Notes: a model not told the origin generated them from the letters alone. DNA of 44,678 bases from Comamonadaceae bacterium (GCA_947447975.1 CANFLU010000025.1:1-44678); one strand, 5' to 3'; numbered from the stretch's first letter, positions 1 to 9,491 are shown. Numbers and translations: made by a program.

Positions 1-389
1 CCAGCATCCCGGGTGGCACCTGCGAATTTGACCTGCCGGCCTACTACGCGTGGCAAAAATTAGATGACCAACGTCGCCAGAACGACTTGCGCGAATGGGT
101 ATCAAGTCTGATTCCCTTGTTCAATGGGATCCACTTGCTGCTGGGCCTGCTGCGCGATTCGGGTGCTCCGCAAAAAATGGTAGCTCTGGGCGGACAATTC
201 CAGCAAAACCTACCCCAAGGCCGCACCTTCCAGTTGCTGCGCCTGTCTCTGGACCCCCGCTTGGGCGCCATCCCCGAAATCAGCGCCAACCGCTTGGTCG
301 CTTCCATTCGTTTTGTACGCCACGACGCCGATGGCAAGCTCTACAGCAATAGCGCCGATACCCCGTTTGACCTGACCCTGTGCGCCTGA
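1..389 (+). CDS. zapD: Cell division protein ZapD, C-terminal part (5' truncated by window edge)
   Basis: The reading frame is open from base 3 to a TGA at 387-389 and gives about 128 residues of a C-terminal half. Segments such as GGTCEFDLPAYYAWQ near the start and the ending DTPFDLTLCA match what I know of ZapD (formerly YacF/DUF1342). ZapD is a cytoplasmic protein that bundles FtsZ filaments and helps stabilise the Z ring. The next gene on the same strand is yacG, 18 bp downstream, which is the usual coaE-zapD-yacG order in proteobacteria and supports the call. The N-terminal half and the start lie outside the window. Confidence 0.88.
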   Translation, partial: SIPGGTCEFDLPAYYAWQKLDDQRRQNDLREWVSSLIPLFNGIHLLLGLLRDSGAPQKMVALGGQFQQNLPQGRTFQLLRLSLDPRLGAIPEISANRLVASIRFVRHDADGKLYSNSADTPFDLTLCA

Positions 390-407
390 GCGCAGGCCAC
401 CGCCCCC

Positions 408-614
408 ATGCCAGAGAGCTCCTCGGTGCCGGAAAAAATCGTCACTTGCCCGCAGTGCAAAGGGGACAGTGTGTATGCGCCGCGCAATCCTTACCGCCCG
501 TTTTGCAGCGCGCGCTGCAAAAATCTCGACTTGGGCGCATGGGCCAGCGAGTCCTTCCGGGTGCCAGCCCCAGAGCAATTTGAGGACGATGGCACTCAAA
601 CGCACCTGCAATAA
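408..614 (+). CDS. yacG: DNA gyrase inhibitor YacG (zinc-binding protein)
   Basis: A 68-residue protein with four cysteines arranged as C14-P-Q-C17 and C33-S-A-R-C37, the Cys4 zinc site of the YacG family. YacG in Escherichia coli binds GyrB and inhibits gyrase. The acidic C-terminal tail (EQFEDDGTQTHLQ) and the size are typical of the family. It lies 18 bp after zapD on the same strand and is probably co-transcribed with it. It converges on the NUDIX gene, with 21 bp between the two stop codons. Confidence 0.92.
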   Translation: MPESSSVPEKIVTCPQCKGDSVYAPRNPYRPFCSARCKNLDLGAWASESFRVPAPEQFEDDGTQTHLQ

Positions 615-635
615 GGTTCGGGCTTAGCGTTCAGG

Positions 636-1106
636 TTAATGCGGTGGACCGGTCCCCTGCTCGTCGGCTAGCCAGACCAACACCGGCAGGGCGCCGGGTA
701 AAACGGGTTCGACTTGTACCGGCAATTCCTGCCATTGCGCATGTTGCCCCTCGCGCATCACCAATTCACCGGACCAGTCCAGCACCTTGAAAAAATGCAG
801 GCGTACCAGCGCATGGGGGTAGTCCACGACCTGCACCTGCCAAGCTTGGCAATGCAGCACCTGGATGCCTAACTCCTCGTACAGCTCGCGCGTCAAGGCC
901 TGCTCCAGGGATTCTTGTGGCTCCACTTTGCCACCTGGAAATTCCCAGTAACCCGCATAGGCTTTGCCCGCCGGACGCGAAGTCATCAAAAACTTGCGAT
1001 TGGCCCGCAGCAGCACGCCCACTGCCACTTCGGTCAAGGGCCGGTCGGTGCTGCCGGTGCGGGCCACATGGCCGTCGGCCACCCGGTCCACGGGCACCTG
1101 GCTCAT
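636..1106 (-). CDS. mutT: NUDIX hydrolase, MutT-like (8-oxo-dGTP diphosphatase type)
   Basis: 156 residues from an ATG at 1106-1104. A complete Nudix box is visible at about residues 59-81: G59-x5-E65-x7-REL-x-EE-x-GI. It is preceded by AGYWEFPGG, the form typical of MutT, which hydrolyses oxidised dGTP to keep it out of DNA. A longer in-frame extension to 1313 exists, but it runs inside the upstream ATPase gene in another frame. The chosen ATG overlaps that gene's TGA as ATGA, which indicates translational coupling. It is the last gene of the secA-argJ-ATPase-NUDIX run. The exact substrate cannot be fixed from sequence; in beta- and gammaproteobacteria this neighbourhood usually carries mutT. 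Confidence 0.85.
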   Translation of the reverse strand: MSQVPVDRVADGHVARTGSTDRPLTEVAVGVLLRANRKFLMTSRPAGKAYAGYWEFPGGKVEPQESLEQALTRELYEELGIQVLHCQAWQVQVVDYPHALVRLHFFKVLDWSGELVMREGQHAQWQELPVQVEPVLPGALPVLVWLADEQGTGPPH

Positions 1107-1993
1107 ACCCCTGCGCCCGAGCCCTGACGACCGGCAAAGTCTTTGGCAAATTGCCAGGCTACGCGACCGCTGCGCGAAGCGCGCTCGAGCGCCCAGATCA
1201 AGGCCTCTTCGCGCCAATCGATGCGCCGCGCCGTATTGACGGCCAGGGCATCTAACCATTGGGCCACGATAGTGAGGTATTCGTCCTGCGTGAAGGGGTA
1301 AAAACTGACCCACAAACCAAAGCGTTCTGACAAGGAGATTTTTTCTTCCACCACCTCACCCGGGTGCACTTCTCCGCTTTCGGTATGCTGGTAGCTCAGG
1401 TTCTCAGCCATGTACTCGGGCAGCAGATGGCGCCGGTTGCTGGTGGCATAAATCAAAACATTGGCCGAGGTCTCGGACACTGAACCGTCTAGCACCGACT
1501 TGAGCGCTTTGTAGCCAGCCTCCCCTTGGTCAAAGCTCAGATCATCGCAAAATACGATGAATTTTTCTGGACGCCTTGCCAAGATGTCCACCATGTCCGG
1601 GAGATCGATCAAATCGGCCTTATCCACCTCAATGAGGCGCAGCCCTTGGGCGCTGTAGGTGTTCAGGCAGGCACGCACCAGCGAGGACTTGCCGGTGCCC
1701 CGCGCACCGGTCAGCAGCACATTGTTGGCTGTTTTGCCCTGTACAAACTGTTCTGTGTTGCGGCGGATTTTTTCTTTCTGAATATCGATCTCTTTAAGGT
1801 CCTCCAAGCGCATGGCTCCGACCTGGCGCACCGAGCCAATATATCCCTGGCCCGAGACGCGCTTGCGGTAGCGAAACGCGATGGCACTATCCCAATCGGG
1901 CTGCTCCATGTCCAGGCGCAGCGCCGATTCCACCCGATCCATGAAGCGTTCTGCACGCGCCAGAAACGGCACCCAAAGCTGCTGATCGTCCAT
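1103..1993 (-). CDS. DUF815-family P-loop ATPase (AAA-like ATP-binding protein)
   Basis: 296 residues from an ATG at 1993-1991. A Walker A motif GARGTGKS lies at residues 96-103 and a Walker B-like segment FIVFCDDLSF at about 138-147. A sensor-like segment LIYATSNRRHLLPE follows, and the C-terminal part is helical. This is the pattern of the DUF815 ATPases found between argJ and a NUDIX gene in many Burkholderiales. The cellular role is not established; I infer only an ATP-dependent function. The frame extends to 2116, but that would overlap argJ by over 100 bp. Starting at MDDQQLW leaves a 13-bp gap to argJ, so I prefer it. It is coupled to the downstream NUDIX gene by an ATGA overlap. Confidence 0.85.
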   Translation of the reverse strand: MDDQQLWVPFLARAERFMDRVESALRLDMEQPDWDSAIAFRYRKRVSGQGYIGSVRQVGAMRLEDLKEIDIQKEKIRRNTEQFVQGKTANNVLLTGARGTGKSSLVRACLNTYSAQGLRLIEVDKADLIDLPDMVDILARRPEKFIVFCDDLSFDQGEAGYKALKSVLDGSVSETSANVLIYATSNRRHLLPEYMAENLSYQHTESGEVHPGEVVEEKISLSERFGLWVSFYPFTQDEYLTIVAQWLDALAVNTARRIDWREEALIWALERASRSGRVAWQFAKDFAGRQGSGAGV

Positions 1994-2006
1994 ACGCCTG
2001 GCTTTC

Positions 2007-3236
2007 TTAAGACCGGTAATCTGCGTTGATGCTGACGTATTCATGGCTGAGGTCGCAGGTCCAGACCGTATGACTGGCCTGGCCACGGCCCAGCAGCACG
2101 CGTACCAGAATTTCACTTTGCTTCATCACGCGCTGGCCATCGGCTTCCTGATAGGCCGGGTTACGCCCGCCGCGGGTCACGACATGGACATCGTCCAAAT
2201 ACAGCTCAATTCCATCGGTATCTAGGTCCGCAATGCCGGCATAACCAACCGCCGCCAGGATACGGCCAAGGTTGGGGTCGCTGGCAAAAAATGCGGTCTT
2301 GACCAAGGGCGAATGCGCTATCGCATAAGCCACGCGACTGCATTCTTCGGTCGTGGCGCCTCCGTCCACTTGCACGGTAATGAATTTGCTTGCCCCTTCA
2401 CCGTCGCGCACGATGGCTTGGGCCAGTTGCAAAGCCACCTTGCGCAAGCCCTCGTACAAAGCCTGCCCCTCGGGGCTGTCCAATGCGGTAATGGGGCTAT
2501 GCCCCGCCTGGTGCGTGGCCACCAGGACCAGCGCGTCATTGGTGGAGGTGTCGCCATCGACGGTAATGCGGTTAAAGCTGGCCTGTGCTAGTGCTTTGGC
2601 CAGCGGCTGCAACAAAGCCGGCGCTACGCAGGCATCGGTAGCGATATAGCCCAGCATAGTCGCCATGTTCGGGCGGATCATGCCGGCGCCCTTGCTGATA
2701 CCGGTAATGCGCACCGTTTTACCCTGCACTGTCACCTGCGTGCCAAAGGCTTTGGGCACCGTGTCGGTGGTCATGATGCCCTGGGCAGCCGCCAGCCAAT
2801 TGTCCTCGTGCGCAGCGGCGATCGCCGCATCCAGACCCGCAATGATGCGATCTGCGGGCAGCGGCTCCATGATCACGCCGGTGGAAAAGGGCAGCACTTG
2901 TGCCGCTTCAACACCCAGGCGTTGGGCCAATGCCTCGCAGGTGCTGCGGGCACGGGCCAGGCCCTCGGCGCCGGTACCGGCATTGGCATTGCCGGTGTTT
3001 ATTAGCAAGGCGCGAATGGCAGCACCCGAGGCCAAATGGTTTTGACAAATTTGCACCGGTGCAGCGCAAAAGCGATTGGTGGTAAAAACCGCACCCACAC
3101 TAGCGCCAGGATCGAGCAAAAACAGGGTGAGATCTTTGCGCCCTACCTTGCGAATACCCGCTTCGACTACGCCTATGCGCAGGCCAGCGATGGGAAACAA
3201 TTGCGCCGGATTCGGGGGGGCTAGATCAACAGGCAT
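2007..3236 (-). CDS. argJ: Bifunctional ornithine acetyltransferase / N-acetylglutamate synthase ArgJ
   Basis: 409 residues. ArgJ moves the acetyl group from N-acetylornithine to glutamate in the cyclic arginine pathway, and bifunctional forms also use acetyl-CoA. The self-cleavage site is plain: [14 protein letters not shown], with the catalytic nucleophile Thr193 at the start of the beta chain. The oxyanion segment [10 protein letters not shown] lies at about 118-127. The N-terminal [28 protein letters not shown] region is also typical. The gene starts 9 bp after the secA stop on the same strand, so it is probably co-transcribed with secA. Whether the second, acetyl-CoA-dependent activity is present cannot be read from the sequence. 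Confidence 0.97.
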   Translation of the reverse strand: MPVDLAPPNPAQLFPIAGLRIGVVEAGIRKVGRKDLTLFLLDPGASVGAVFTTNRFCAAPVQICQNHLASGAAIRALLINTGNANAGTGAEGLARARSTCEALAQRLGVEAAQVLPFSTGVIMEPLPADRIIAGLDAAIAAAHEDNWLAAAQGIMTTDTVPKAFGTQVTVQGKTVRITGISKGAGMIRPNMATMLGYIATDACVAPALLQPLAKALAQASFNRITVDGDTSTNDALVLVATHQAGHSPITALDSPEGQALYEGLRKVALQLAQAIVRDGEGASKFITVQVDGGATTEECSRVAYAIAHSPLVKTAFFASDPNLGRILAAVGYAGIADLDTDGIELYLDDVHVVTRGGRNPAYQEADGQRVMKQSEILVRVLLGRGQASHTVWTCDLSHEYVSINADYRS

Positions 3237-3245
3237 GGTGCGAGG

Positions 3246-6002
3246 TCAGGCTAATTTTCCGTGACATTGTTTGAATTTTTTACCACTGCCGCAGGGGCAG
3301 GGCTCGTTACGTCCCACGCGCGGCACAGCGGCACTGGCTTGGGGTAATCCCAGGTCGGCCAAAGCAACGGTTTGCGGCTCGCCGGTATCGGTAGGTGCGG
3401 TGTAGGTGACATTGCTCAGCGTCTCGCCCTTGGCTTCCAAGGCCTGGGCGGCCTCGTCCAATTGCTCAGCCGACTGAATGCGCACCGTCATCAAAATCTT
3501 GGTAACTTCGTTTTTCACGGAGTCCAGCATCTGGCCGAACAACTCAAATGCCTCACGCTTGTACTCCTGTTTGGGCTGCTTTTGTGCATACCCACGCAAA
3601 TGGATGCCTTGGCGCAGATAGTCCAGTGAACTCAAGTGATCGCGCCATTGACTGTCAATGGTTTGCAATAACACCATGCGCTCAAATTGTGTAAAGCCGC
3701 TCATGCCTACATGCTCCACCTTGGCTTCAAAAGCAGCATCTGCCGCCTCCAACACCCGGTGGAGAATGTCCTCGTCGCCGATGGCGCTTGCTGCGCTCAC
3801 CTGTGCAGCCAAATCCAGGTTGATGCCCCAGTCATCGGCCAATTGGCGTTGCAGGCCCGCAATATCCCATTGCTCCTCGACCGACTCCACCGGCACAAAA
3901 GACCGCACCAGGTCTTCAAAACTGCCGCGCCGCAAGGAGGCAATCTGGGCGCTCAAATCCTGGGCGTCCAAAATCGCATTGCGCTGCTGGTAAATCACTT
4001 TGCGCTGGTCGTTGGAAACATCGTCGTATTCCAGCAATTGCTTGCGCATATCAAAATTGCGCGCCTCGACCTTGCGCTGCGCGCTCTCGATGCTGCGCGT
4101 CACCATGCCCGCCTCAATCGCCTCGCCCTCGGGCATATTGAGCCGGTCCATGATGGCTTTGACGCGCTCGCCGGCAAAAATGCGCATCAGGGCATCATCC
4201 AGACTCAAGTAAAAACGCGATGAGCCAGGGTCGCCCTGGCGCCCAGAGCGACCGCGCAGCTGGTTGTCAATCCGGCGCGACTCATGGCGCTCGGTGGCAA
4301 TGATGCGCAAGCCGCCCAAGCTAGTGATGTGCTTGTGGTCAATGTCCCACTGCGCACGCAGCTCCGCTTCACGTGCGACACGGGTTGCATCATCAAGGGA
4401 CTCATCGGCCCGCATGCTCTCTATGGCTTTTTCGACGTTGCCGCCCAACACAATGTCGGTACCACGCCCGGCCATATTGGTCGCAATCGTGATCATTTGG
4501 GCCCGACCGGCCTGCGCCACGATATCGGCCTCGCGGGCGTGCTGCTTGGCGTTCAGCACCTGGTGCGGCAGTTTTTCATTCGTCAATAAATTGGAAATGA
4601 TTTCCGAGTTCTCAATCGATGTTGTACCTACCAGTACAGGCTGGCCGCGCCCGTAACATTCGCGAATGTCATCGATCGCAGCCTTGTATTTTTCTGCGGT
4701 AGTTTTATAAACCCTGTCGAGCTGGTCATCACGACGGCTGGGGCGATTCGGTGGGATGACCACCGTCTCCAAGCCGTAAATTTCCTGGAACTCATAGGCC
4801 TCGGTGTCGGCAGTCCCGGTCATGCCCGATAGCTTGCCGTACAAACGGAAATAGTTCTGGAAGGTAATCGAGGCCAGGGTCTGGTTTTCGGCCTGAATCG
4901 CCACACCCTCTTTGGCCTCTACGGCCTGGTGCAACCCATCGCTCCAGCGCCGACCGGTCATCAAGCGGCCGGTAAATTCGTCCACGATCACGATCTCGCC
5001 ATCTTGCACGACATAGTGCTGGTCCCGGTGGTACAAATGGTTGGCCCGTAGCGCCGCATACACATGGTGCATCAGGCTGATGTTGGCCGGGTCGTACAGG
5101 GACGAGCCCGCCGGAATAAGGTTCAGGCCCGCCAGTAAGCGTTCAGCGCTTTCGTGGCCTTGCTCGGTGAGGAATACCTGCTGGGATTTTTCGTCCAGGG
5201 TGAAATCACCCGGCGTAATCACGCCTTCGCCGGTACGCAAGTCCAGCTCGCCCTCCTGGCGCTGGAGGGCGGGAATCACCGTGTTAATGGCCACGTACAT
5301 GGCGGTGTGGTCTTCTGCCTGGCCGCTGATGATCAATGGCGTGCGCGCCTCGTCGATCAAAATCGAATCTACCTCGTCCACGATGGCGAAATTGAGACCG
5401 CGTTGCACCCGGTCGGCGACCTCGTACACCATGTTGTCGCGCAGGTAGTCAAAGCCGTATTCGTTGTTGGTGCCGTAGGTAATATCTGAGCCATAAGCGG
5501 CCTGCTTCTCGGCACGCGGCGCCTGCGGCGTATTCACACCCACGCTCAAACCCAAAAAGCCGTACAACTGACCCATCCAACGCGCATCGCGTCCGGCCAG
5601 GTAGTCATTGACCGTCACCACATGCACGCCTTTGCCGGTGAGGGCATTGAGGTACACCGGCAGCGTGGCCGTCAAGGTCTTGCCCTCTCCGGTACCCATT
5701 TCCGCAATCTTGCCTTGGTGCAGCGCCATGCCACCCATCAGCTGCACATCAAAGTGGCGCATTTTCATCACGCGCTTGGCGCCTTCGCGCACCACCGCAA
5801 AAGCCTCGGGCAAGATGGCGTCCAAGGTCTCACCGCCCGCCACGCGGGCTTTGAATTCGGCGGTTTTTCCGCGCAAGGCTTCGTCACTCAATCCCTCGTA
5901 CTGCGACTCCAGCGCGTTGATACGCGTGACGGAAGTGCGGTACTGCTTGAGCAGGCGATCATTGCGGCTTCCAAATAACTTGGTGAGAAAGGAGAGTGGC
6001 AT
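3246..6002 (-). CDS. secA: Preprotein translocase ATPase SecA
   Basis: 918 residues, full length for the family. SecA is the motor that drives unfolded preproteins through SecYEG. Visible motifs are Walker A MGTGEGKT at 102-109, the DEVD box at 209-212 within [14 protein letters not shown], the helicase segment [32 protein letters not shown], and a C-terminal zinc/SecB-binding tail with C902, C904, C913 and H914. The start [16 protein letters not shown] is the normal SecA N-terminus. It is the first gene of a minus-strand run with argJ, the DUF815 ATPase and the NUDIX gene. A candidate promoter lies in the 131-bp gap upstream. Confidence 0.99.
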   Translation of the reverse strand: MPLSFLTKLFGSRNDRLLKQYRTSVTRINALESQYEGLSDEALRGKTAEFKARVAGGETLDAILPEAFAVVREGAKRVMKMRHFDVQLMGGMALHQGKIAEMGTGEGKTLTATLPVYLNALTGKGVHVVTVNDYLAGRDARWMGQLYGFLGLSVGVNTPQAPRAEKQAAYGSDITYGTNNEYGFDYLRDNMVYEVADRVQRGLNFAIVDEVDSILIDEARTPLIISGQAEDHTAMYVAINTVIPALQRQEGELDLRTGEGVITPGDFTLDEKSQQVFLTEQGHESAERLLAGLNLIPAGSSLYDPANISLMHHVYAALRANHLYHRDQHYVVQDGEIVIVDEFTGRLMTGRRWSDGLHQAVEAKEGVAIQAENQTLASITFQNYFRLYGKLSGMTGTADTEAYEFQEIYGLETVVIPPNRPSRRDDQLDRVYKTTAEKYKAAIDDIRECYGRGQPVLVGTTSIENSEIISNLLTNEKLPHQVLNAKQHAREADIVAQAGRAQMITIATNMAGRGTDIVLGGNVEKAIESMRADESLDDATRVAREAELRAQWDIDHKHITSLGGLRIIATERHESRRIDNQLRGRSGRQGDPGSSRFYLSLDDALMRIFAGERVKAIMDRLNMPEGEAIEAGMVTRSIESAQRKVEARNFDMRKQLLEYDDVSNDQRKVIYQQRNAILDAQDLSAQIASLRRGSFEDLVRSFVPVESVEEQWDIAGLQRQLADDWGINLDLAAQVSAASAIGDEDILHRVLEAADAAFEAKVEHVGMSGFTQFERMVLLQTIDSQWRDHLSSLDYLRQGIHLRGYAQKQPKQEYKREAFELFGQMLDSVKNEVTKILMTVRIQSAEQLDEAAQALEAKGETLSNVTYTAPTDTGEPQTVALADLGLPQASAAVPRVGRNEPCPCGSGKKFKQCHGKLA

Positions 6003-6067
6003 CGGTAGAGAGTCCGCCCCGTGAGACTGGAGTGCTCACAGAACGGCGCAGTGGTAGTCCGTTGTGG

Positions 6068-6096
6068 ATAATTTGAAAGAGTTAAGGCAGCGCCAA
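6068..6096 (-). promoter_or_regulatory. Candidate sigma-70-type promoter upstream of secA
   Basis: On the minus strand a TTGGCG hexamer (6096-6091) is followed after exactly 17 bp by AATTAT (6073-6068), giving plausible -35 and -10 elements about 65-95 bp upstream of the secA start. The -35 element falls inside the hairpin at 6087-6106. This is pattern recognition only; the -10 is weak. Confidence 0.3.
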
Positions 6097-6106
6097 TACG
6101 CGCTGC
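6087..6106 (-). terminator. Perfect 7-bp hairpin after the M23 peptidase gene (possible terminator)
   Basis: GCAGCGC (6087-6093) and GCGCTGC (6100-6106) form a perfect stem with a 6-nt loop, 28 bp downstream of the M23 gene's stop. The following minus-strand sequence (CTTAACTCTTTC) is only moderately U-rich, so termination may be weak. The hairpin overlaps the candidate secA promoter. Confidence 0.35.
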
Positions 6107-6133
6107 ACACCCGCCCTGGCTGAATCGCCGATT

Positions 6134-7066
6134 TTAGCGTTGCGCTGCCTTGTCCGCCCCACTGCGACCCATGGCCAAGAATTTTTGCGGATCCTGCGCT
6201 ACGCCGCGCACCAAGACCTCAAAATGCAGGTGCGGTCCGGTGGAGCGGCCGGTATTACCCACCTCGGCCATTTTTTGGCCGCGCTTGATCAAATCGCCTT
6301 TTTTTACAAAGCTGCGCGAAAGGTGGGCGTAACGGGTCAATACCTCATTGCCGTGGTCCACTTCGATCACGTTTCCGTAATGGGGCTGCAGCTCTTGCGT
6401 CACCACCACCCCGCCGGCTGCCGAGAGTACCGTGGTGCCAATCGGCGCCGGAAAGTCCAATCCTTGGTGCAAGGCACTCATGCCGTTAAAGGGGTCGATG
6501 CGCCAGCCAAAACCCGAACCGGTGCTGACCTCGGGTACGGGGATTTGCGTGGGGATCATCAGCTTTTTCATCTTTTGCTCGAATAAGCGCGATTCAATCG
6601 CGGTCATCAAGTCGTTGCGTCCACTCGTATCGACCTCGATATGGTCCATGATGGTTTGCAGCTCCTGCAGGTTCATATTGCGCCCGGCGACCAGGGTGCC
6701 ACCGCGGCCAGGCGTGGTGCGCACCTGGGCCGGATCCAAGCCCGCCAGACCCGAGACACGTTCGGCCAGCGACTCCATTTGCATCAATTTGGCCTGCATT
6801 TCTCCCATGCGCTTAGCCAGCACTTCGATGTTTTCCCGTAAATACCGGTCGCGCTGGTCAAACTCATCCTTGACCACCAGGCGCATCACCTGGCTGATGA
6901 CAGGCCAGCCTTCGCGCGCACCTTTGAGCAAAATCCAATGGTAAATAATGGCAGAGACCAGCGTCACCGCGATAAAAAAACCTGCCAGTGCTAAGGCAAC
7001 GCCTCCCGGACTCGTCTGCAGCACGTAACTGCGCGAGAGCCTGGGATCCGTGATAATCAATTGCAT
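6134..7066 (-). CDS. M23-family metallopeptidase with N-terminal membrane anchor (LytM/murein hydrolase type)
   Basis: 310 residues. One membrane segment at about 22-46 follows a short cytoplasmic start. A helical, coiled-coil-prone stretch comes next at about 70-170, and the M23 domain occupies about 180-295. The zinc ligands and catalytic residues are present: H200 and D204 in HQGLDFP, H248 in YAHLS, and H279/H281 in GPHLHFEV. Such proteins cleave peptidoglycan cross-bridges or, when inactive, activate amidases; here the intact residues suggest an active enzyme facing the periplasm. It stands upstream of secA on the same strand, a common Burkholderiales arrangement. Its start codon lies only 22 bp from that of the divergent DUF721 gene. 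Confidence 0.93.
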   Translation of the reverse strand: MQLIITDPRLSRSYVLQTSPGGVALALAGFFIAVTLVSAIIYHWILLKGAREGWPVISQVMRLVVKDEFDQRDRYLRENIEVLAKRMGEMQAKLMQMESLAERVSGLAGLDPAQVRTTPGRGGTLVAGRNMNLQELQTIMDHIEVDTSGRNDLMTAIESRLFEQKMKKLMIPTQIPVPEVSTGSGFGWRIDPFNGMSALHQGLDFPAPIGTTVLSAAGGVVVTQELQPHYGNVIEVDHGNEVLTRYAHLSRSFVKKGDLIKRGQKMAEVGNTGRSTGPHLHFEVLVRGVAQDPQKFLAMGRSGADKAAQR

Positions 7067-7088
7067 ACGCTACCCCTGAAATGTTTCG

Positions 7089-7406
7089 ATGCGCCGCTCC
7101 AACACCTCGTTTTCGGTGCTTCAAGCCAGTTTGGACTCGCCCACCTTGGCCCGCTTGGTGGACTTGAGTGGCCAAACCAGCGCCTGCTTGCGCTGCATTG
7201 CGCCTTTGCTACCTTCCGGGCTGCGCCAAGGCGTGCAAGCTGGCCCTTTGGAGGGGCAGGTCTGGTGCCTGTTGGTGGAGTCCACGGCCATCGCCGCCAA
7301 ATTACGCCAATTACAGCCCAGCCTATTGGAGCGCCTGGTGCGCGAGGGCCACGATATTACCGCGATTCGCCTCAAGGTCCGCTCCGCCAGTGCCGGGACC
7401 CGTTAG
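7089..7406 (+). CDS. DUF721/DciA-like protein (putative replicative helicase loader relative)
   Basis: 105 residues. The segments LQASLDSPTLARL, LRQGVQAGPLEGQVWCLLV and AAKLRQLQPSLLERLV are those of the short DUF721 protein found next to M23/secA in Burkholderiales. DUF721 contains DciA, the ancestral loader of the replicative helicase DnaB. Whether this short form has that activity is inference from family membership. It starts head-to-head with the M23 gene, with 22 bp between the two ATGs. Its stop overlaps the stop of the convergent acyltransferase gene by 4 bp (7403-7406). Confidence 0.8.
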   Translation: MRRSNTSFSVLQASLDSPTLARLVDLSGQTSACLRCIAPLLPSGLRQGVQAGPLEGQVWCLLVESTAIAAKLRQLQPSLLERLVREGHDITAIRLKVRSASAGTR

Positions 7407-8152
7407 GACCGGGAGCGCAGTCCGATGACCGTGTCGCGCAAGGCACGGGCAAATTGGCGCCGATCGCGGCCCATAGCGCTTTGGGCAGGCGCGCAGCCCA
7501 CCACGGCACGCAGTGGCGGTGCACAAACGGTACGCCAGGCAGACTCGAACAGGCTTTCATCGCCCACATAACAGGGCGCAAAACTGGGCGCTCCACTGGC
7601 GGCATCTTCAAAGCGCAGGCCCAGCGCCTGAACTGGCGCATCGGCGCTAATCGCGGCTTGCAATAAATTGGCGTGAAAGGGCAAGACCGTGCTGCCATCG
7701 CCCGTGGTGCCCTCGGGGAAAAAAGCCAGCACATCGCCCTGACCTAAGGCCTGCGCCATCTGGTGCACCACGCGCAATGCATCGCGGCGCGAGGCTCGGC
7801 TGATGTACAAAGTGCCGGCGCCACTGGCCAGCATGCCCAGCACCGGCCAGGTACGGATATCGTCCTTAGAAATAAAACGGCAATGCACCGCCGCATGCAA
7901 AACCGCAATATCCAGCCAGGAAATATGGTTGCACACCAGCATCAATGGCCCTTGCTGCAGCAACTGCCCTTCGATGCGCAACTGCAAACCCAAAATAGCC
8001 AGCATGGCTTGCGACCAGTGCTGCACCGTTTGGTCCCGCCGCGCTTGCGGCCAACCGGGGAAATACCAGCGTATGGTCCACCAGCCGCGCAGCAAATGCA
8101 CAAGCAGTCGCACCAGGCGCCAGGCACCGCGCAGTTTGGAGGGCGTGAGCAC
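7403..8152 (-). CDS. plsC: Lysophospholipid acyltransferase, PlsC family
   Basis: 249 residues. The acyltransferase signature is clear: NH76-ISWL-D81 (the HX4D catalytic pair) and FPEGTT at about 145-150. A membrane-associated N-terminal segment (residues 12-30, rich in L, V and W) precedes it. PlsC-type enzymes acylate lysophosphatidic acid at sn-2 in phospholipid synthesis, but relatives act on ornithine lipids or other acceptors and the substrate is not evident here. It follows pyrC after 18 bp and is likely the last gene of the yqgE-ruvX-pyr operon. Its 3' end overlaps the convergent DUF721 gene by 4 bp. Confidence 0.88.
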   Translation of the reverse strand: MLTPSKLRGAWRLVRLLVHLLRGWWTIRWYFPGWPQARRDQTVQHWSQAMLAILGLQLRIEGQLLQQGPLMLVCNHISWLDIAVLHAAVHCRFISKDDIRTWPVLGMLASGAGTLYISRASRRDALRVVHQMAQALGQGDVLAFFPEGTTGDGSTVLPFHANLLQAAISADAPVQALGLRFEDAASGAPSFAPCYVGDESLFESAWRTVCAPPLRAVVGCAPAQSAMGRDRRQFARALRDTVIGLRSRS

Positions 8153-8170
8153 CGCGCGAGGCCGGCCGGT

Positions 8171-9481
8171 TTAGTGACGCACCGTGCCCGGCGCCTGGTA
8201 GGCCAGCCGACCAGCGACGAGGGTGGCGCGCACTTGGCCGGGTAATTCATAGCCGCCAAAGGGCGTGTGCTTGCTTTGGCTCCGTAATGCAGCGGCCTGT
8301 ACTGTCCAGGCCGCTTGCGGGTCGAACACACATAGATCGGCCTTGGCGCCCACCGCCAGACGGCCCATGCCACCTTGGGCGCTCCCCTGACTGGCGGCCA
8401 GCACGTCAGCACTGCGATGCGTCACACAGGCCAAGGCCTGCACCAGCGGCAGATCGCTGTCGCGCGCCCACTTCAGTGCCAGACTGAGCAGTAACTCCAG
8501 TCCGGTCGCACCAGGCTCGGCCTCGGCAAATGGCAATTCTTTTTCATCGGCACCCACCGGCATGTGGTCGGACACCAGCGCGTCTATCGTGCCGTCTTGC
8601 AGCGCCTGGCGCAAAGCCTCGCGGTCGCGCTGCTGACGCAGCGGCGGGTTCAGGCGGGTGCGGCTGTCAAAGTAGCCCACATCCATATCCGTCAAGTGCA
8701 GGGAGTTAATACTCACATCACCCGTTACCGGCAATCCCTCGGCCTTGGCCTGGCGCAGCAGCTGCGCCCCGGCGGCGCTGCTCAGGCGGCAGATATGCAC
8801 CCGCGCGCCGGTGGCACGCACCAGCTCAAAAATCGTGTGTAATGCAATCGTTTCGGCGGCCACTGGCACGCCGCTCAAGCCCATGCGCGTGGCCAGCGGG
8901 CCACTGGCAGCCACGCCCTTGCCTAAATGCAATTCCTGCGGACGCAACCAAACGGTGTAGCCAAAAGAGCGGGCGTATTGCATGGCGCGCATCAGCACCT
9001 GGGTGTTGGCTATACCGACCTCGGCCTGGCTAAAGCCCACGCACCCGGCTTCGCATAGTTGCAGCATCTCGGTCAGCACTTCGCCCTTGAGACCACGGGT
9101 CAGCGCGCCCAGGGGCAGTACCCGGGCCTGATGCAGGCTTTGCGCCCGAAAGCGCAGCATTTCCACCAGGCCAGGCTCGTCGAGCACCGGGTCGGTATCG
9201 GGTGGGCATACCAAGCAGGTCACGCCGCCCGCCACGGCCGCGGCCAACTCGGAGGCCAGCATGCCCTCATGCTCATGGCCAGGTTCGCGCAAGCGCACGG
9301 CCAAGTCCACCAAGCCGGGCATGACCATGCAGCCTTGAGCGTCCAGGGTTTGCCCCGGCACGAAATCAGCAGGTATCTGGCCGATTGCCAGCACGCGCCC
9401 ATCGGCGATGGCCACATCGCCGGGCGCGTCCAGACCGCTGGCGGGGTCCAGCAAGTGTCCGTTGCAAATCAGTAGCTTCAT
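8171..9481 (-). CDS. pyrC: Dihydroorotase-like protein, probably non-catalytic (PyrX/PyrC' type)
   Basis: 436 residues with the amidohydrolase fold. PGLVDL...LREPG at 55-68 and SDHMP...EKELPF...GATGLELLL near the C-terminus mark it as the dihydroorotase family. The two metal-binding histidines of the canonical DMHVHLREPG motif are replaced by Ala61 and Arg63, and the region where active class I enzymes have the metal-site Asp (FSDDG type) reads FSQAEVG. It is therefore very probably inactive and structural, like the PyrC' partner of PyrB in Pseudomonas. A separate active dihydroorotase should be encoded elsewhere. The ATG at 9481 is preceded by GAGGG at good spacing; a longer start at 9511 would overlap pyrB. 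Confidence 0.9.
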   Translation of the reverse strand: MKLLICNGHLLDPASGLDAPGDVAIADGRVLAIGQIPADFVPGQTLDAQGCMVMPGLVDLAVRLREPGHEHEGMLASELAAAVAGGVTCLVCPPDTDPVLDEPGLVEMLRFRAQSLHQARVLPLGALTRGLKGEVLTEMLQLCEAGCVGFSQAEVGIANTQVLMRAMQYARSFGYTVWLRPQELHLGKGVAASGPLATRMGLSGVPVAAETIALHTIFELVRATGARVHICRLSSAAGAQLLRQAKAEGLPVTGDVSINSLHLTDMDVGYFDSRTRLNPPLRQQRDREALRQALQDGTIDALVSDHMPVGADEKELPFAEAEPGATGLELLLSLALKWARDSDLPLVQALACVTHRSADVLAASQGSAQGGMGRLAVGAKADLCVFDPQAAWTVQAAALRSQSKHTPFGGYELPGQVRATLVAGRLAYQAPGTVRH

Positions 9482-9491
9482 GGTGCGGCCC

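Noticed and set aside
1107..1313. N-terminal extension of the NUDIX gene
   Set aside because: It lies within the DUF815 gene in another frame. The ATGA-overlapping ATG at 1106 gives the usual MutT length.
8171..9481. Sequencing error as the cause of the missing HxH in the dihydroorotase
   Set aside because: Both His positions and the later metal-site segment are changed while the frame and flanking LREPG are intact. A single error cannot explain this, and I recall the same form (LSARLREPG) in relatives.
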